Shown here one piece after another: positions 9,494 to 18,033 of a stretch of DNA of 64,000 bases. The number at the start of each line of letters is the position of its first letter. The stretch's first letter is position 1. The notes beneath the pieces are model-generated. The model saw only the letters and a program-made list of their open reading frames with translations, ran no database searches and was not told the DNA's origin. The DNA comes from Sphingobacteriaceae bacterium (GTDB lineage Bacteria > Bacteroidota > Bacteroidia > Sphingobacteriales > Sphingobacteriaceae): positions 66,154 through 130,153 of the forward strand of contig JAGIAD010000007.1 of the NCBI GenBank assembly GCA_017745075.1, written 5' to 3'. The position numbers were made by a program, and so were the translations under genes.

Positions 9494-10586
9494 GAAAAAA
9501 ATTACGGTTGATCCGCAGCACCATACGCTGTAACAGGTCACGTACACGCGCAGCAGTATGTTGATCAATACTATAAAACTCTTTACTGAGACTTCCAGGA
9601 GAAATAACAGCCTGTCTTTTACTTTGAAAATAACCAGCAAAACCCTTAAAAATGAACTGAAGATTCGGAGCGGCAAAAACGCTTTCTTCATAAAGTAGAC
9701 GGATCAGGCAGGACAGGTGTGCGACTGACATTTCCAGTGGTATTTTAGGAATAGCTATTTCCCTTTTATTGCATGATAATTTTTCTGTTAACAGAATTTC
9801 TTCCGTTAACCAATCTATTATCATTGTTTTTATTGAGGGCCAAGAGGAATCAAAGGCCCTGTTTTTCACCTCAGGAGATGAATTAATTATTGCTTTCTGT
9901 TCAACTAAATAATCAAGCCTCTCGTCTTTGTCGAGATATTCAGAAGAATGGCGAATTTTATCCTGGAAGTAAACCAAAAAAGACAGATTGTTGAAATTGG
10001 AACAAATAAGGAAATTAAGCAGCTTCGCTTCAATCTCCGTTGAGATATCATGAAGTTCAGATAGTTGAATTGTAATATACTCGAAATAATACAATGAACG
10101 AAAGGTAAATCTCACCATGCCAATTTTTTCGGACATCAGTTCACACCACTTAGACAGGCATGCTCTCAAAGCAACATTTATACTGTCTGAGTGCAGTATT
10201 TTTTGGATAGCCCCCATATTTCCGGTAAGTCGAGAAACTAATCGTTGATGATAAGGTATAGGCGCAATCGCATCTTCATTGAAATAACTCGAATAGTATT
10301 TCTGCAGATGGTCAATAAGTGCCAAAAATTCATGCTGGGTCGGTAAATACTTTTCAGCATTTGGAAAGTTGGATAATGTTGTGGAAACAGTCGATATAAT
10401 ATCTAGATGGTAATGAAAATAACGCACCAGGCTACTCTCTGGTATATTGGAAAATATTACTTCTTCCCATGCTTTATAGACCTGACCGAACTTAGCTTCA
10501 AGATTAAGCCGCGTAGTGTTTTTCTTTTCTGAGTACGCTTGCTGAATTAAAATTTTTTCTATATCCCGAAGTTCGTTCTTAAGCAT
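9441..10586 (-). CDS. Divergent RteC-like protein
   Basis: I chose the ATG at 10586 (381 aa), because the longer in-frame extension to 10733 is basic, Cys/His-rich and lies in a spacer that codes on the other strand. The C-terminal 80 residues (SVAHLSCLIRLLYEES, then IFKGFAGYF and ARVRDLLQRMV) follow the spacing of the RteC C-terminal block, and LNFLICSNFNNLSFLVYFQD resembles the RteC mid-region. Similarity is weak, so this is a probable distant relative. Its last 53 bp overlap the 3' end of the convergent alpha-CTD-like gene. It may regulate element genes that are no longer nearby. Confidence 0.5.
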   Translation of the reverse strand: MLKNELRDIEKILIQQAYSEKKNTTRLNLEAKFGQVYKAWEEVIFSNIPESSLVRYFHYHLDIISTVSTTLSNFPNAEKYLPTQHEFLALIDHLQKYYSSYFNEDAIAPIPYHQRLVSRLTGNMGAIQKILHSDSINVALRACLSKWCELMSEKIGMVRFTFRSLYYFEYITIQLSELHDISTEIEAKLLNFLICSNFNNLSFLVYFQDKIRHSSEYLDKDERLDYLVEQKAIINSSPEVKNRAFDSSWPSIKTMIIDWLTEEILLTEKLSCNKREIAIPKIPLEMSVAHLSCLIRLLYEESVFAAPNLQFIFKGFAGYFQSKRQAVISPGSLSKEFYSIDQHTAARVRDLLQRMVLRINRNFFPMAVAINATILSYLNTR

Positions 10587-10637
10587 ATTGAAGATTTTCC
10601 TGGTGCGTAATAAAAGAACTAATTCTAGTTTTTTTAA

Positions 10638-10802
10638 ATGTGCGTACTTGTCAATGTCGTGGCGACAGTTGTTGTGTCGGTGTCTTTTGATTCGATTACA
10701 CTGGATGAGGCAAAATGGCCGCTTAGAACCCATACCTTCATTGGAGGAAGTTTTTTCATTTTCATATCAATTATTGGTTATTTTATAGTAAATTATAAGT
10801 AG
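10638..10802 (+). CDS. Small membrane protein (54 aa) before the histidine kinase
   Basis: An ATG at 10638, directly after an in-frame TAA, opens 54 codons. The product has a hydrophobic start (VLVNVVATVVVSVSF), a short polar loop (DSITLDEAKWPLRT) and a second membrane segment (FIGGSFFIFISIIGYFIV), ending VNYK. This is a convincing two-helix membrane protein pattern rather than random sequence. It lies 38 bp before the histidine kinase gene on the same strand and could be an accessory of that sensor or a remnant of a longer membrane protein. No family is recognised. Confidence 0.45.
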   Translation: MCVLVNVVATVVVSVSFDSITLDEAKWPLRTHTFIGGSFFIFISIIGYFIVNYK

Positions 10803-10840
10803 TTAAACTGGAAAACAACAATTTTACAGATATAGCCAAG

Positions 10841-11956
10841 ATGAAACTAAATTCTGTATTTATGAGAGGAGATTCGAAATCATCGAATTTGATCTCGCCT
10901 AGTAAGAAATCATTCTTACTGCACTTTATATGTTGGACAATGTTCATCTCATATGAGTTGATTTTAGTTTATCACACATTCGGAGAAATTGAAAGTCCAT
11001 ATGTCTACATCGCCTATTACAGTGTGAATATTATTTTATTTTACAGTTTGGTTGCGCTGTTGAATTTTACATTCAAACAAAGGCGAAATAGATATCCCTT
11101 GGGATTATTAACCTTTTTGGGCTTATTTGCAGGATACCTTGTTATTAAAACATTGATCGACTACCTGGTTACATCCCCGCCCTCGACTTATAAAAACGCA
11201 ATTGGATATATTCAAAATTTCTTTGTTAGAAATATTATGAGAGGCGTTTACTTCGGAATTTTAGCGACATTCTATTGGTCTGCAATTCATATCTCTTTTT
11301 TTCGAAATCAAGCACTAGAAGCAGAAAAGCAGCAATTGATAGTCGAAAAGGATAAAGCCGCTTTAGAAACCCAGCTAACCAAGTCACGAAATGCATATCT
11401 GCAACAACAGATCAATCCGCACATGCTTTTCAATGCGCTTAATTTCGTGTATAACAGCGCACAAAAATATTCCGATGATGCTGCCCAATGCATTTGGCTT
11501 CTTTCCGAGATTATGCGTTTCAGCCTAGAAGAAGCAGGTCCTGACGGGAAAATCAAACTTGAACGAGAGGTTGAACAGATCGAAAACCTCATCGCGATCA
11601 ACCGCTACCGGTTTAAAGAACCTCTGTACCTTGAGGTAGAAATGGATGGCGATTTCAGTCGTCACAAAATAATTCCACTGATCCTGCTTACCCTGACAGA
11701 AAACCTGTTCAAACATGGGAACCTCACAGAAGTTACCTCTCCAGCCATACTAAAGTTAACAACGGATCAAAACGGACAATTGACTTTTCACAGCAAGAAC
11801 TTAAAAAAATCAAAGAACGGACATCCTCGCCAACGAAAAGCAATGGGACTGGAAAACATCCGGCTCCGCATGGACTCATTTTATAAAGGCAATTACACCC
11901 TTCAGATCAACGAACCCAGTGAATTTTACGAACTCACTTTAACCCTTAAATTATGA
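10841..11956 (+). CDS. LytS-type sensor histidine kinase
   Basis: The product is 371 aa. The N-terminal half has about four membrane segments (around residues 26-45, 56-78, 87-110 and 133-153). A coiled linker leads to the HisKA_4-type motif QQQINPHMLFNALNF with the phospho-acceptor His194. An ATPase domain follows (LTENLFKHG N-box, Asn288; MGLENIRLRM, about residue 335). This family phosphorylates LytTR response regulators. The stop overlaps the start of the next gene by 4 nt (ATGA), so the pair is translated together. The signal sensed is unknown. It lies beside the LanB/SusCD cluster, which it might control. Confidence 0.93.
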   Translation: MKLNSVFMRGDSKSSNLISPSKKSFLLHFICWTMFISYELILVYHTFGEIESPYVYIAYYSVNIILFYSLVALLNFTFKQRRNRYPLGLLTFLGLFAGYLVIKTLIDYLVTSPPSTYKNAIGYIQNFFVRNIMRGVYFGILATFYWSAIHISFFRNQALEAEKQQLIVEKDKAALETQLTKSRNAYLQQQINPHMLFNALNFVYNSAQKYSDDAAQCIWLLSEIMRFSLEEAGPDGKIKLEREVEQIENLIAINRYRFKEPLYLEVEMDGDFSRHKIIPLILLTLTENLFKHGNLTEVTSPAILKLTTDQNGQLTFHSKNLKKSKNGHPRQRKAMGLENIRLRMDSFYKGNYTLQINEPSEFYELTLTLKL

Positions 11957-12690
11957 ACTTAACCTGTTATATCATTGATGATGAATATCATTCGATCGAG
12001 GTACTCGATAAGTACATCCATCAAACGCCAGGCCTCGAATTTGTTGGCAGCTCCACTAATCCGCTTTCAGCACTTGAAGAACTATGCACAATTCAAACTC
12101 CCGATATTGTACTTTTAGACATCGATATGCCGCAACTCAACGGCCTTGACCTGGCAGACCTTATTGGCCCAGCAAGTAATATTATTTTCACCACCTCCTA
12201 CCGGGAGTACGCACCGGAAGCATTTGAAAAAAATGCAGTAGATTACCTGCTCAAGCCTATCCATTACACCAGGTTTTTAAAGGCGGTTACCAAAGTACGG
12301 TCCAACCTAAGTAATCAAACCAATCAGATCGCCTCTAACCTCTTCTTTTTCGTCAAAAGCAATATTAAGGGAAAATTTAACCGGATCACTATCGCAGAGA
12401 TCCTTTACATCGAAAACATAGGCAACTACATCATCATCCATATGAATGATGAAAACGTCACCACTTACCTCACTTTAACGGAAGTCCTCTCCAAGCTGCC
12501 AGTTGAGCAGTTTTCCAGGATTCATCAGTCTTTTATCGTCAACCACGCCATTATCCATTCATTAGAATATGCTCAGGTAAGACTAAAGGGAGAGGTGACT
12601 ATTCCAATTGGAGGAACCTACCGCACCGCTTTCCGGGAAAAAATACAGCCAGCGCTACTCATCAGTAAAAGAGATAAAAGTGATCACTAG
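11953..12690 (+). CDS. LytTR-family response regulator
   Basis: The product is 245 aa. The receiver domain has the acidic pair near residues 9-10, phospho-acceptor Asp56 in LLDIDMP and the conserved Lys in LLKPI. The C-terminal half is a LytTR DNA-binding domain (RITIAEILYIENIGNYIIIH, about residues 138-157; FSRIHQSFIVN near 190). It is the cognate partner of the kinase that overlaps it by 4 nt. Its 3' end overlaps the 3' end of the convergent lanthipeptide dehydratase gene by 4 nt, so antisense effects between the two transcripts are possible. Confidence 0.93.
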   Translation: MNLTCYIIDDEYHSIEVLDKYIHQTPGLEFVGSSTNPLSALEELCTIQTPDIVLLDIDMPQLNGLDLADLIGPASNIIFTTSYREYAPEAFEKNAVDYLLKPIHYTRFLKAVTKVRSNLSNQTNQIASNLFFFVKSNIKGKFNRITIAEILYIENIGNYIIIHMNDENVTTYLTLTEVLSKLPVEQFSRIHQSFIVNHAIIHSLEYAQVRLKGEVTIPIGGTYRTAFREKIQPALLISKRDKSDH

Positions 12691-15600
12691 ACTGAAGCCT
12701 TTTCTCGGGCCAAACGGGAACTGGTATACTTTTGCAGGCAGTAGTAGACGAGCAACTCCTGTTGCCTCTGCCTAACCGAAAAAGTCCGGTTGAGTTGCAT
12801 ATGTATAAGGTCTGCCAATAACGTCATTTTATCATCAACGGAGTAGCTTTCTGTAAGCCCGTTTAAAACCGACACCTGCTTTAACAGTGGTAAAAAGTAC
12901 TTCGATGATGCCTTACTTTCCAGCAAGCTCGCTATCATTGATTTCTTCTCCCGGTATTTTTCATCCATTGCGACCTTCAGCGATTTATCTGCCCTGAACT
13001 CCACCATAAACCGATCCGTCACCTTAGCAAGGTAATCCAGCGCATCTACAAGAGCAGTAAAAAAGCTGCTGACCATGCGACAAGCAGTCAGCAAGGCCAG
13101 CTCAAACTCGTTAAGCTGGAAAGAATTGTTCCCTTTTAAAGTTAACGCAAGAGCAGCAAGATGGCTTCCCACACAGAAAAGCTCCTCAACATGCGAAATG
13201 AGACCCGACCCATAGCGTTCGATTTCCCTCCGGTAGGTATCTCCCTGGAAATCCCGGACGAGTTTATCATGTCCGGATGATTCAATCCTTTTACGCAAAG
13301 CTACTAATATCGCCCCAAGATCATGTTCTTCCGCCTGTATGCGCAGACGCAGGTGATAGCCTTTCTCGTTGTAGCGGATGAAAAACCATTTTTTTATCCG
13401 CTTCTTTTGTCCTTTAATGAACGGGAAAATCACTTGACTAAGGATTTCGTCCGAAGCGCGCGGAATGCAGAAAATTTTAAGGTAAAGCCAGCCACTGCCC
13501 ATTAAAAAGTCGCGTTGCTTTTCGCCATAAACACGGGTACTTTCCTTTTTTAAAGGTTGATAAATATTATTTCCATGTGCAAGAAAAGCAATCATCTGCC
13601 CCGCAACAGGCTTTCTACCAGACAGTACCGACCGGTCAGGCACCAGATATTCCTGAATGGTTATCCGTTTTAACCCCTGAATGCACTGCAGAAAAAACCT
13701 GGCCTCTGCCCTATTGGCCAGGTCAAAAACCAGCTGCTGATCTGTTGCCCCTATCGTGATGTGCCGGGGCAAGCGATGCTTTCTACGGAAACCATCCAGG
13801 ATTTTGATAAGATTAACGTTATCTCCAGCATTTAAAGGCGCCAGGTCTGATTCTTTAAAATTCCATTTTGCCAGACAGAGGATCACCCTTCCGTAACAGA
13901 CCCGAGGATAAAAACCCAGGCCCGGAAAAAAGTTTTCCAGATTAAATGAAAGTCCCGCCTGTACCCCCTGAAATTGCAGGTCGCACAACAGCCGGAAGAC
14001 CGGCGAATGGTTATTCCGAAAATTATAAGCCGTCGCCAGACGGGGAACGACCCTTTTCTTCAAGTTAGCCGATTCCAAAATCAGCTCATCCCCTTTCAGG
14101 GAAAGCATGAGGTCCCCTGGCAGTACCAGTTTTTTATCCGGTTGTGCAGGAAAGACGTTTAGCGGTATTTCATAAGGGTAGATAGGCCTGCGGCGATTGA
14201 TATTATCCACATGTAAATCAGACTGCTGCCCAATATCCGCAAAAACAACGTCAGGATTTGCTGCAGTTTCCCTTTCGGCAAGCTCACAGCAAAACTGGTG
14301 TACAGGGTCACTAAAGCAAGAGAACCTTCCAATCAGCGACGCGGCAGTCACCCCGCCTGAACTTTCTAAAATCAGGTGCTCACCGGTCGAGCGGTACATG
14401 AGTGCCTGCGTCTGGGGCAAAGGTAAAACAGATCTTTTTTGGCTTTCCAGTTTAATCACCTCATCTTCGCTGATCTGCAGCGGAGCCCAGGGATCGCGAA
14501 GCGTGTCCCCTATCCAGAGTTTGAAAATAAACTGCTGGGAAACATGCCAACCAACAGTCCTGTTTTCTTCTTCTGGTTTAGGGAAAGGAATGTTTTCCAG
14601 AATGCCCTGGTCAGGCATGGATGGTTCCATATCACCATAATGCAGTCCGCCATCTGGATCTAAGGCCAGCAGCAAAGGCACCCTTTGCTGATCAAAGCGG
14701 GCACGGAAATCACGGATAAAACGCGACAGGTCAGCAGACTGCTCAGCATTTGACAATAAACGCAACACATGGATAGCCTTTGATAGTTCCACCTGTTCAG
14801 CACGATCAGGTCCTCCAGTGCTGCTGGGCCTTTCCAACGCTGCATAAAAGGGCTGGCCAACTGGTTTATTTTCCGTTGCAATTTTCCAGATATCCCTAGC
14901 CAAAGCGGAAAGGGACGGCTCACCGGATAAGGGAATCACCGTGTAATTTTTCCAGAAATCATTCCAGCCATGTAAACCAGGCAAACGCTCAGTCACCTCA
15001 TCACCAATGACTCTGCCTTGAGTGTCATTGAAAACCGCTCCAGCATCAAGCAGGAACCGGATGTATTCTTCCGCTTCTCCTGCTGAACATTCCGCATGCT
15101 GCGCAATCCAGCTCATCACTATTCTTTTTGAAACCTTTTTTGACGATAAAAATGAAAACAGCTGTATATTGAATTTTACGGCTGCAATCCCCTCCAGGGA
15201 AAAGCTAAACCGTCCCTTATCATCTAAAGATGATTTTGTATAGCGAAAAACCTCATTAAACCGATACAGCGCAGGGTTGGCCATTAATTCTTCTGACAGC
15301 ACAGCCCCCGCCCTGTTTTTCAGGCCTCTTAAAAAGCCTTGGTCAGGCAATAAATGCAGGATTGACCCGTCGTTTCCGGCAAGCCTGACCTGACCGCCGC
15401 TTCCCCAGTTCAGTAAAGTAAAGGAGGAAAAGCTTCCAAAAGGCGTCGGCCTGAAACACATCCGGTTATAATACTTATAAAGGGTATGTTTTTCCTTATC
15501 CGCTAATTGATCGAAATCAAATTCCTTTTTTTCCAATAAAGCATAAAACACCGGACTCGCCAAAAAAACGGCATTACGAAAAGCCTGTTCCTGCAACACT

Positions 15601-15701
15601 TCCGGCAACCGCGAAAGATCATAACCGCTAAAGCTGTAGTACGGTGCCCGTAAAAACAACTGCGGTAAAAACCGGTAAACCATAAACTGACTTTCTTTCA
15701 T
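12687..15701 (-). CDS. Class I lanthipeptide dehydratase (LanB-type), full length
   Basis: The product is 1004 aa, the usual size of an undivided LanB. The N-terminal part carries the family signature NRMCFRPTPFGSF (about residues 79-91) and belongs to the domain that glutamylates Ser/Thr of a precursor using Glu-tRNA. From about residue 734 (GWLYLKIFC, then WFFIRYNEKGYHLRLRI) there is the SpaB-C / thiopeptide-type elimination domain. These enzymes make dehydroalanine and dehydrobutyrine in ribosomal peptides. No LanC cyclase, transporter or classical LanA precursor is visible within the window. It diverges from MauE and DUF6520-like genes (89 bp between starts) and converges on the response regulator. 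Confidence 0.9.
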   Translation of the reverse strand: MKESQFMVYRFLPQLFLRAPYYSFSGYDLSRLPEVLQEQAFRNAVFLASPVFYALLEKKEFDFDQLADKEKHTLYKYYNRMCFRPTPFGSFSSFTLLNWGSGGQVRLAGNDGSILHLLPDQGFLRGLKNRAGAVLSEELMANPALYRFNEVFRYTKSSLDDKGRFSFSLEGIAAVKFNIQLFSFLSSKKVSKRIVMSWIAQHAECSAGEAEEYIRFLLDAGAVFNDTQGRVIGDEVTERLPGLHGWNDFWKNYTVIPLSGEPSLSALARDIWKIATENKPVGQPFYAALERPSSTGGPDRAEQVELSKAIHVLRLLSNAEQSADLSRFIRDFRARFDQQRVPLLLALDPDGGLHYGDMEPSMPDQGILENIPFPKPEEENRTVGWHVSQQFIFKLWIGDTLRDPWAPLQISEDEVIKLESQKRSVLPLPQTQALMYRSTGEHLILESSGGVTAASLIGRFSCFSDPVHQFCCELAERETAANPDVVFADIGQQSDLHVDNINRRRPIYPYEIPLNVFPAQPDKKLVLPGDLMLSLKGDELILESANLKKRVVPRLATAYNFRNNHSPVFRLLCDLQFQGVQAGLSFNLENFFPGLGFYPRVCYGRVILCLAKWNFKESDLAPLNAGDNVNLIKILDGFRRKHRLPRHITIGATDQQLVFDLANRAEARFFLQCIQGLKRITIQEYLVPDRSVLSGRKPVAGQMIAFLAHGNNIYQPLKKESTRVYGEKQRDFLMGSGWLYLKIFCIPRASDEILSQVIFPFIKGQKKRIKKWFFIRYNEKGYHLRLRIQAEEHDLGAILVALRKRIESSGHDKLVRDFQGDTYRREIERYGSGLISHVEELFCVGSHLAALALTLKGNNSFQLNEFELALLTACRMVSSFFTALVDALDYLAKVTDRFMVEFRADKSLKVAMDEKYREKKSMIASLLESKASSKYFLPLLKQVSVLNGLTESYSVDDKMTLLADLIHMQLNRTFSVRQRQQELLVYYCLQKYTSSRLAREKASV

Positions 15702-15790
15702 CTCTTCATCACTTAAAAGGGTATACTACCCATCTCATACTGTTTCGGCTTTTCTGTTCGCCGTTAATTTGCTTCTATAATTCTTTTACC

Positions 15791-16270
15791 ATGAAAGCAT
15801 TTTTTAAATTATCCGTTCCACCACTGCTCGTACTGCTGTTTGTATATGCTGCACTCAGCAAGCTCTTCACCTTTTCAGATTTTAACCAGCAGCTCCACAA
15901 CCAGTCTTTTCCAGGATGGCTGGCAGATTTCCTATTCTATTTTTTGATCCCCGCAGAAATCATAACCGCTGTCTTGTTATGTTTCAAGCGGACCTTAACC
16001 GTTGGACTGCTGCTATCATGTGTCCTTATGTTCGCCTTTACCGCTTACATTGCCATGGTGATGCTGCATTTCTGGGACAGGATCCCCTGTTCCTGTGGAG
16101 GTATCCTCAGTCAAATGGGCTGGACCGCACACCTGATCTTCAACAGCATCTTTCTTATCCTGAACCTCATCACTTTATATATCTACACAACTGACACTAC
16201 CGGATTAAATAAATCCGTCATCATCACCAAAGACCAAACAGGGAAAGCCGAAAACCTGCGAAAAGAGTAG
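15791..16270 (+). CDS. MauE/DoxX-like redox membrane protein
   Basis: The product is 159 aa with about four membrane helices (residues 8-26, 46-64, 70-92, 112-131). Between helices 3 and 4 there is a CSCGG motif (Cys100 and Cys102), typical of the MauE family, which moves reducing power or supports disulfide formation across the membrane. It is followed 62 bp later by the small Cys-containing DUF6520-like peptide gene and ends in a shared strong terminator. It likely works with a secreted thiol protein. The nearby TlpA-type protein is an obvious candidate partner. Confidence 0.75.
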   Translation: MKAFFKLSVPPLLVLLFVYAALSKLFTFSDFNQQLHNQSFPGWLADFLFYFLIPAEIITAVLLCFKRTLTVGLLLSCVLMFAFTAYIAMVMLHFWDRIPCSCGGILSQMGWTAHLIFNSIFLILNLITLYIYTTDTTGLNKSVIITKDQTGKAENLRKE

Positions 16271-16332
16271 GCATCATTTATTCACTAAAGTTTTTCTGAA
16301 TGTTTTTTGATGTAATAAAGCATTCGTTTCCT

Positions 16333-16581
16333 ATGAAAAGGATCAAATTAAACCTTGCTGCCATCGCTTTCCTACTTGGAACAAGCGTAGCAGTGGCATC
16401 TACTGCGCAAAAAGCCAATGTTAAATGGGGTTTCAATGGCAGCTCTTATGAAGAGGCAGGCAGCAATTATAACTGCACACCCTCTACCAAGGTCTGTACC
16501 CGCACTTATCCGGAAGGCCAGAATCCCAACATCAATCCGGACGGATATCTTTCCCAGGAACTGGGTGATTTTGCACAGTAG
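16333..16581 (+). CDS. DUF6520-like secreted small peptide with two cysteines
   Basis: I chose the ATG at 16333 (82 aa), because it gives a clean Sec signal peptide (KRIKLNLAAIAFLLGTSVAVAST, cleavage after about residue 23). The mature part is about 58 residues and carries Cys48 and Cys55 in CTPSTKVCT, a short hydroxy-residue-rich loop. Small Bacteroidota proteins with this layout are annotated DUF6520 and often lie beside MauE-like genes. It could be a secreted disulfide peptide. Because a LanB gene is divergent from this operon, a modified-peptide substrate is also conceivable, but the Sec signal is unlike a classical lanthipeptide leader. Confidence 0.7.
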   Translation: MKRIKLNLAAIAFLLGTSVAVASTAQKANVKWGFNGSSYEEAGSNYNCTPSTKVCTRTYPEGQNPNINPDGYLSQELGDFAQ

Positions 16582-16603
16582 CAGCTGATTTACCTTTTGA
16601 ACC

Positions 16604-16635
16604 AGCAACCGGCACTCCACCGGTTGCTTTTTTTT
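16604..16635 (+). terminator. Rho-independent terminator after the MauE/DUF6520 operon
   Basis: A perfect 9-bp stem (AGCAACCGG at 16604-16612 and CCGGTTGCT at 16620-16628) with a 7-nt loop is followed by eight T residues. It lies 22 bp after the DUF6520-like stop and just before the convergent SusD stop. Confidence 0.9.
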
Positions 16636-16637
16636 GT

Positions 16638-18008
16638 TTACCGCTCATTCTGCGCAATCCCACTGGCCACGATCTCTTCCGCCGGGATCGGAAGCACATA
16701 ACGTTTATCTCCCGGGCTTAAGGTATATTCCTGCCCTGCAACGGTCCGGACAATCGTTTTTGCAAAGCGCGGATCTTTATTGAGCCGCTTTAAATCCCCC
16801 CATCGCAGTCCCCTAAAAGTAAGTTCCTTTCGCCTTTCGGTCAGGACAACTCTCAGCGCTTCCTCTGAACTGCCGGCACTCAGCGGCTGGTAAGTTCCCT
16901 TGGCCCAGCGGGTAACGAGCAGGGTATTCAATTCCTTCATGGCCGCTGCGAAACTGCCCATCCTGGCCAGTGATTCTGCACGGATCAGGTACAATTCATC
17001 CACAGCCAGGCCACCAAACAACTGCAAACGAAAGCCCGTATAACGCCCTTTGAAATAGAAAGGCGCGGGGCCTGCAAAGAATATGCTTTTTCGCAGGTCC
17101 TTGTCAGCATAAAGCTGGTATAACTCGTCTGCTACCGTTGCCCTTGCCGAAGAGGTAAATGCGTATGGGATAAGCTTATCATAAAATATAACCTCAGGAT
17201 TGTCGGCAGCCGGAGAAGACGGAAACGGATTGGTTGCGGTAACACTGATGGTATTATAATCCAGCAGGGAATGGTTAAGCGCCAGCGCAGCTGCCGCGTA
17301 TTTATCCGCCAGTTCATAATTTTCCATGTTTAGATATACCCTAGCCAGTAGCGCATTCGCAGCTGCCTTAGAAGGACGGCTTTTAAACCGGGTCTGCTCG
17401 GGCAATAATTTTTCTGCCTTTAGCAAATCACCGGTCAGCTGGTCGTAAACTTCCTGTACCGAGGCCCTGCCCGACTTCCCATTTACATCTGCGGTAAGGC
17501 GTAAGGGTATTCCCAAATCCGAGTTTGCTGTGTTCTTGTCATAAGTCCTGGAAAACAGCTGCACCAGGTTATAAAAAGCAAATGCCCGGTGGAAAAGTGC
17601 ACTTCCTTTCGTGGTATTCCACCCGGTCGTTGATGCTTCCCCCCCTTTCAGTTCCTCTAGCCCATCCAATATGATATTGGCATAAAAGACCTGCTGATAG
17701 GGAAGATTCCAGTCTGTACAGGACTCATTTTGATAAAGATCCCCAGCCCATAAATAGCTGTTCTCTTGTATCACGCTTGTGAATCCAGCCACTACCGCAT
17801 CTGTTGCATAAAAATCGTCAGCTGAAATTTCCTGCAGCGCCGGACTGCTATTGAATATCGTCAGGTTATCCATCAGGGCATTAAAATCATCCAGGGTTGT
17901 CGGAATGAGCAGCCCCTTATCCGGTTTTTTATCCAGAAATTCCTTTTGGCAGGAAATCAAAAGCAGGCCGGCCAGCAAGAGCCACATGGGCATCAATATG
18001 GGTTTCAT
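16638..18008 (-). CDS. SusD/RagB-family surface lipoprotein
   Basis: I chose the start at 18008 (456 aa), giving a lipoprotein signal ending LLISC before QKEFLDKKPDKG, the standard SusD opening. The longer frame runs into the SusC gene; an ATG at 18032 is also possible. The rest is TPR-like helical (RVYLNMENYELADKYAAAAL) with the family ending (LTERRKELTFRGLRWGDLKR, then YVLPIPAEEI). SusD proteins sit on the outer membrane surface and hand substrate to the SusC transporter. The SusC gene lies 25 bp upstream on the same strand. No glycosidase is nearby, so the substrate may be a peptide or another non-sugar. Confidence 0.93.
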   Translation of the reverse strand: MKPILMPMWLLLAGLLLISCQKEFLDKKPDKGLLIPTTLDDFNALMDNLTIFNSSPALQEISADDFYATDAVVAGFTSVIQENSYLWAGDLYQNESCTDWNLPYQQVFYANIILDGLEELKGGEASTTGWNTTKGSALFHRAFAFYNLVQLFSRTYDKNTANSDLGIPLRLTADVNGKSGRASVQEVYDQLTGDLLKAEKLLPEQTRFKSRPSKAAANALLARVYLNMENYELADKYAAAALALNHSLLDYNTISVTATNPFPSSPAADNPEVIFYDKLIPYAFTSSARATVADELYQLYADKDLRKSIFFAGPAPFYFKGRYTGFRLQLFGGLAVDELYLIRAESLARMGSFAAAMKELNTLLVTRWAKGTYQPLSAGSSEEALRVVLTERRKELTFRGLRWGDLKRLNKDPRFAKTIVRTVAGQEYTLSPGDKRYVLPIPAEEIVASGIAQNER

Positions 18009-18033
18009 AAAATTCAGTTTAACGGTTATCATT

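Noticed and set aside
16333..16581. Calling the DUF6520-like peptide a lanthipeptide precursor
   Set aside because: KIKLNL at its start recalls Bacteroidota lanthipeptide leaders, but the whole N-terminus is a Sec signal peptide and similar peptides occur without LanB, so I kept it as a hypothesis only.
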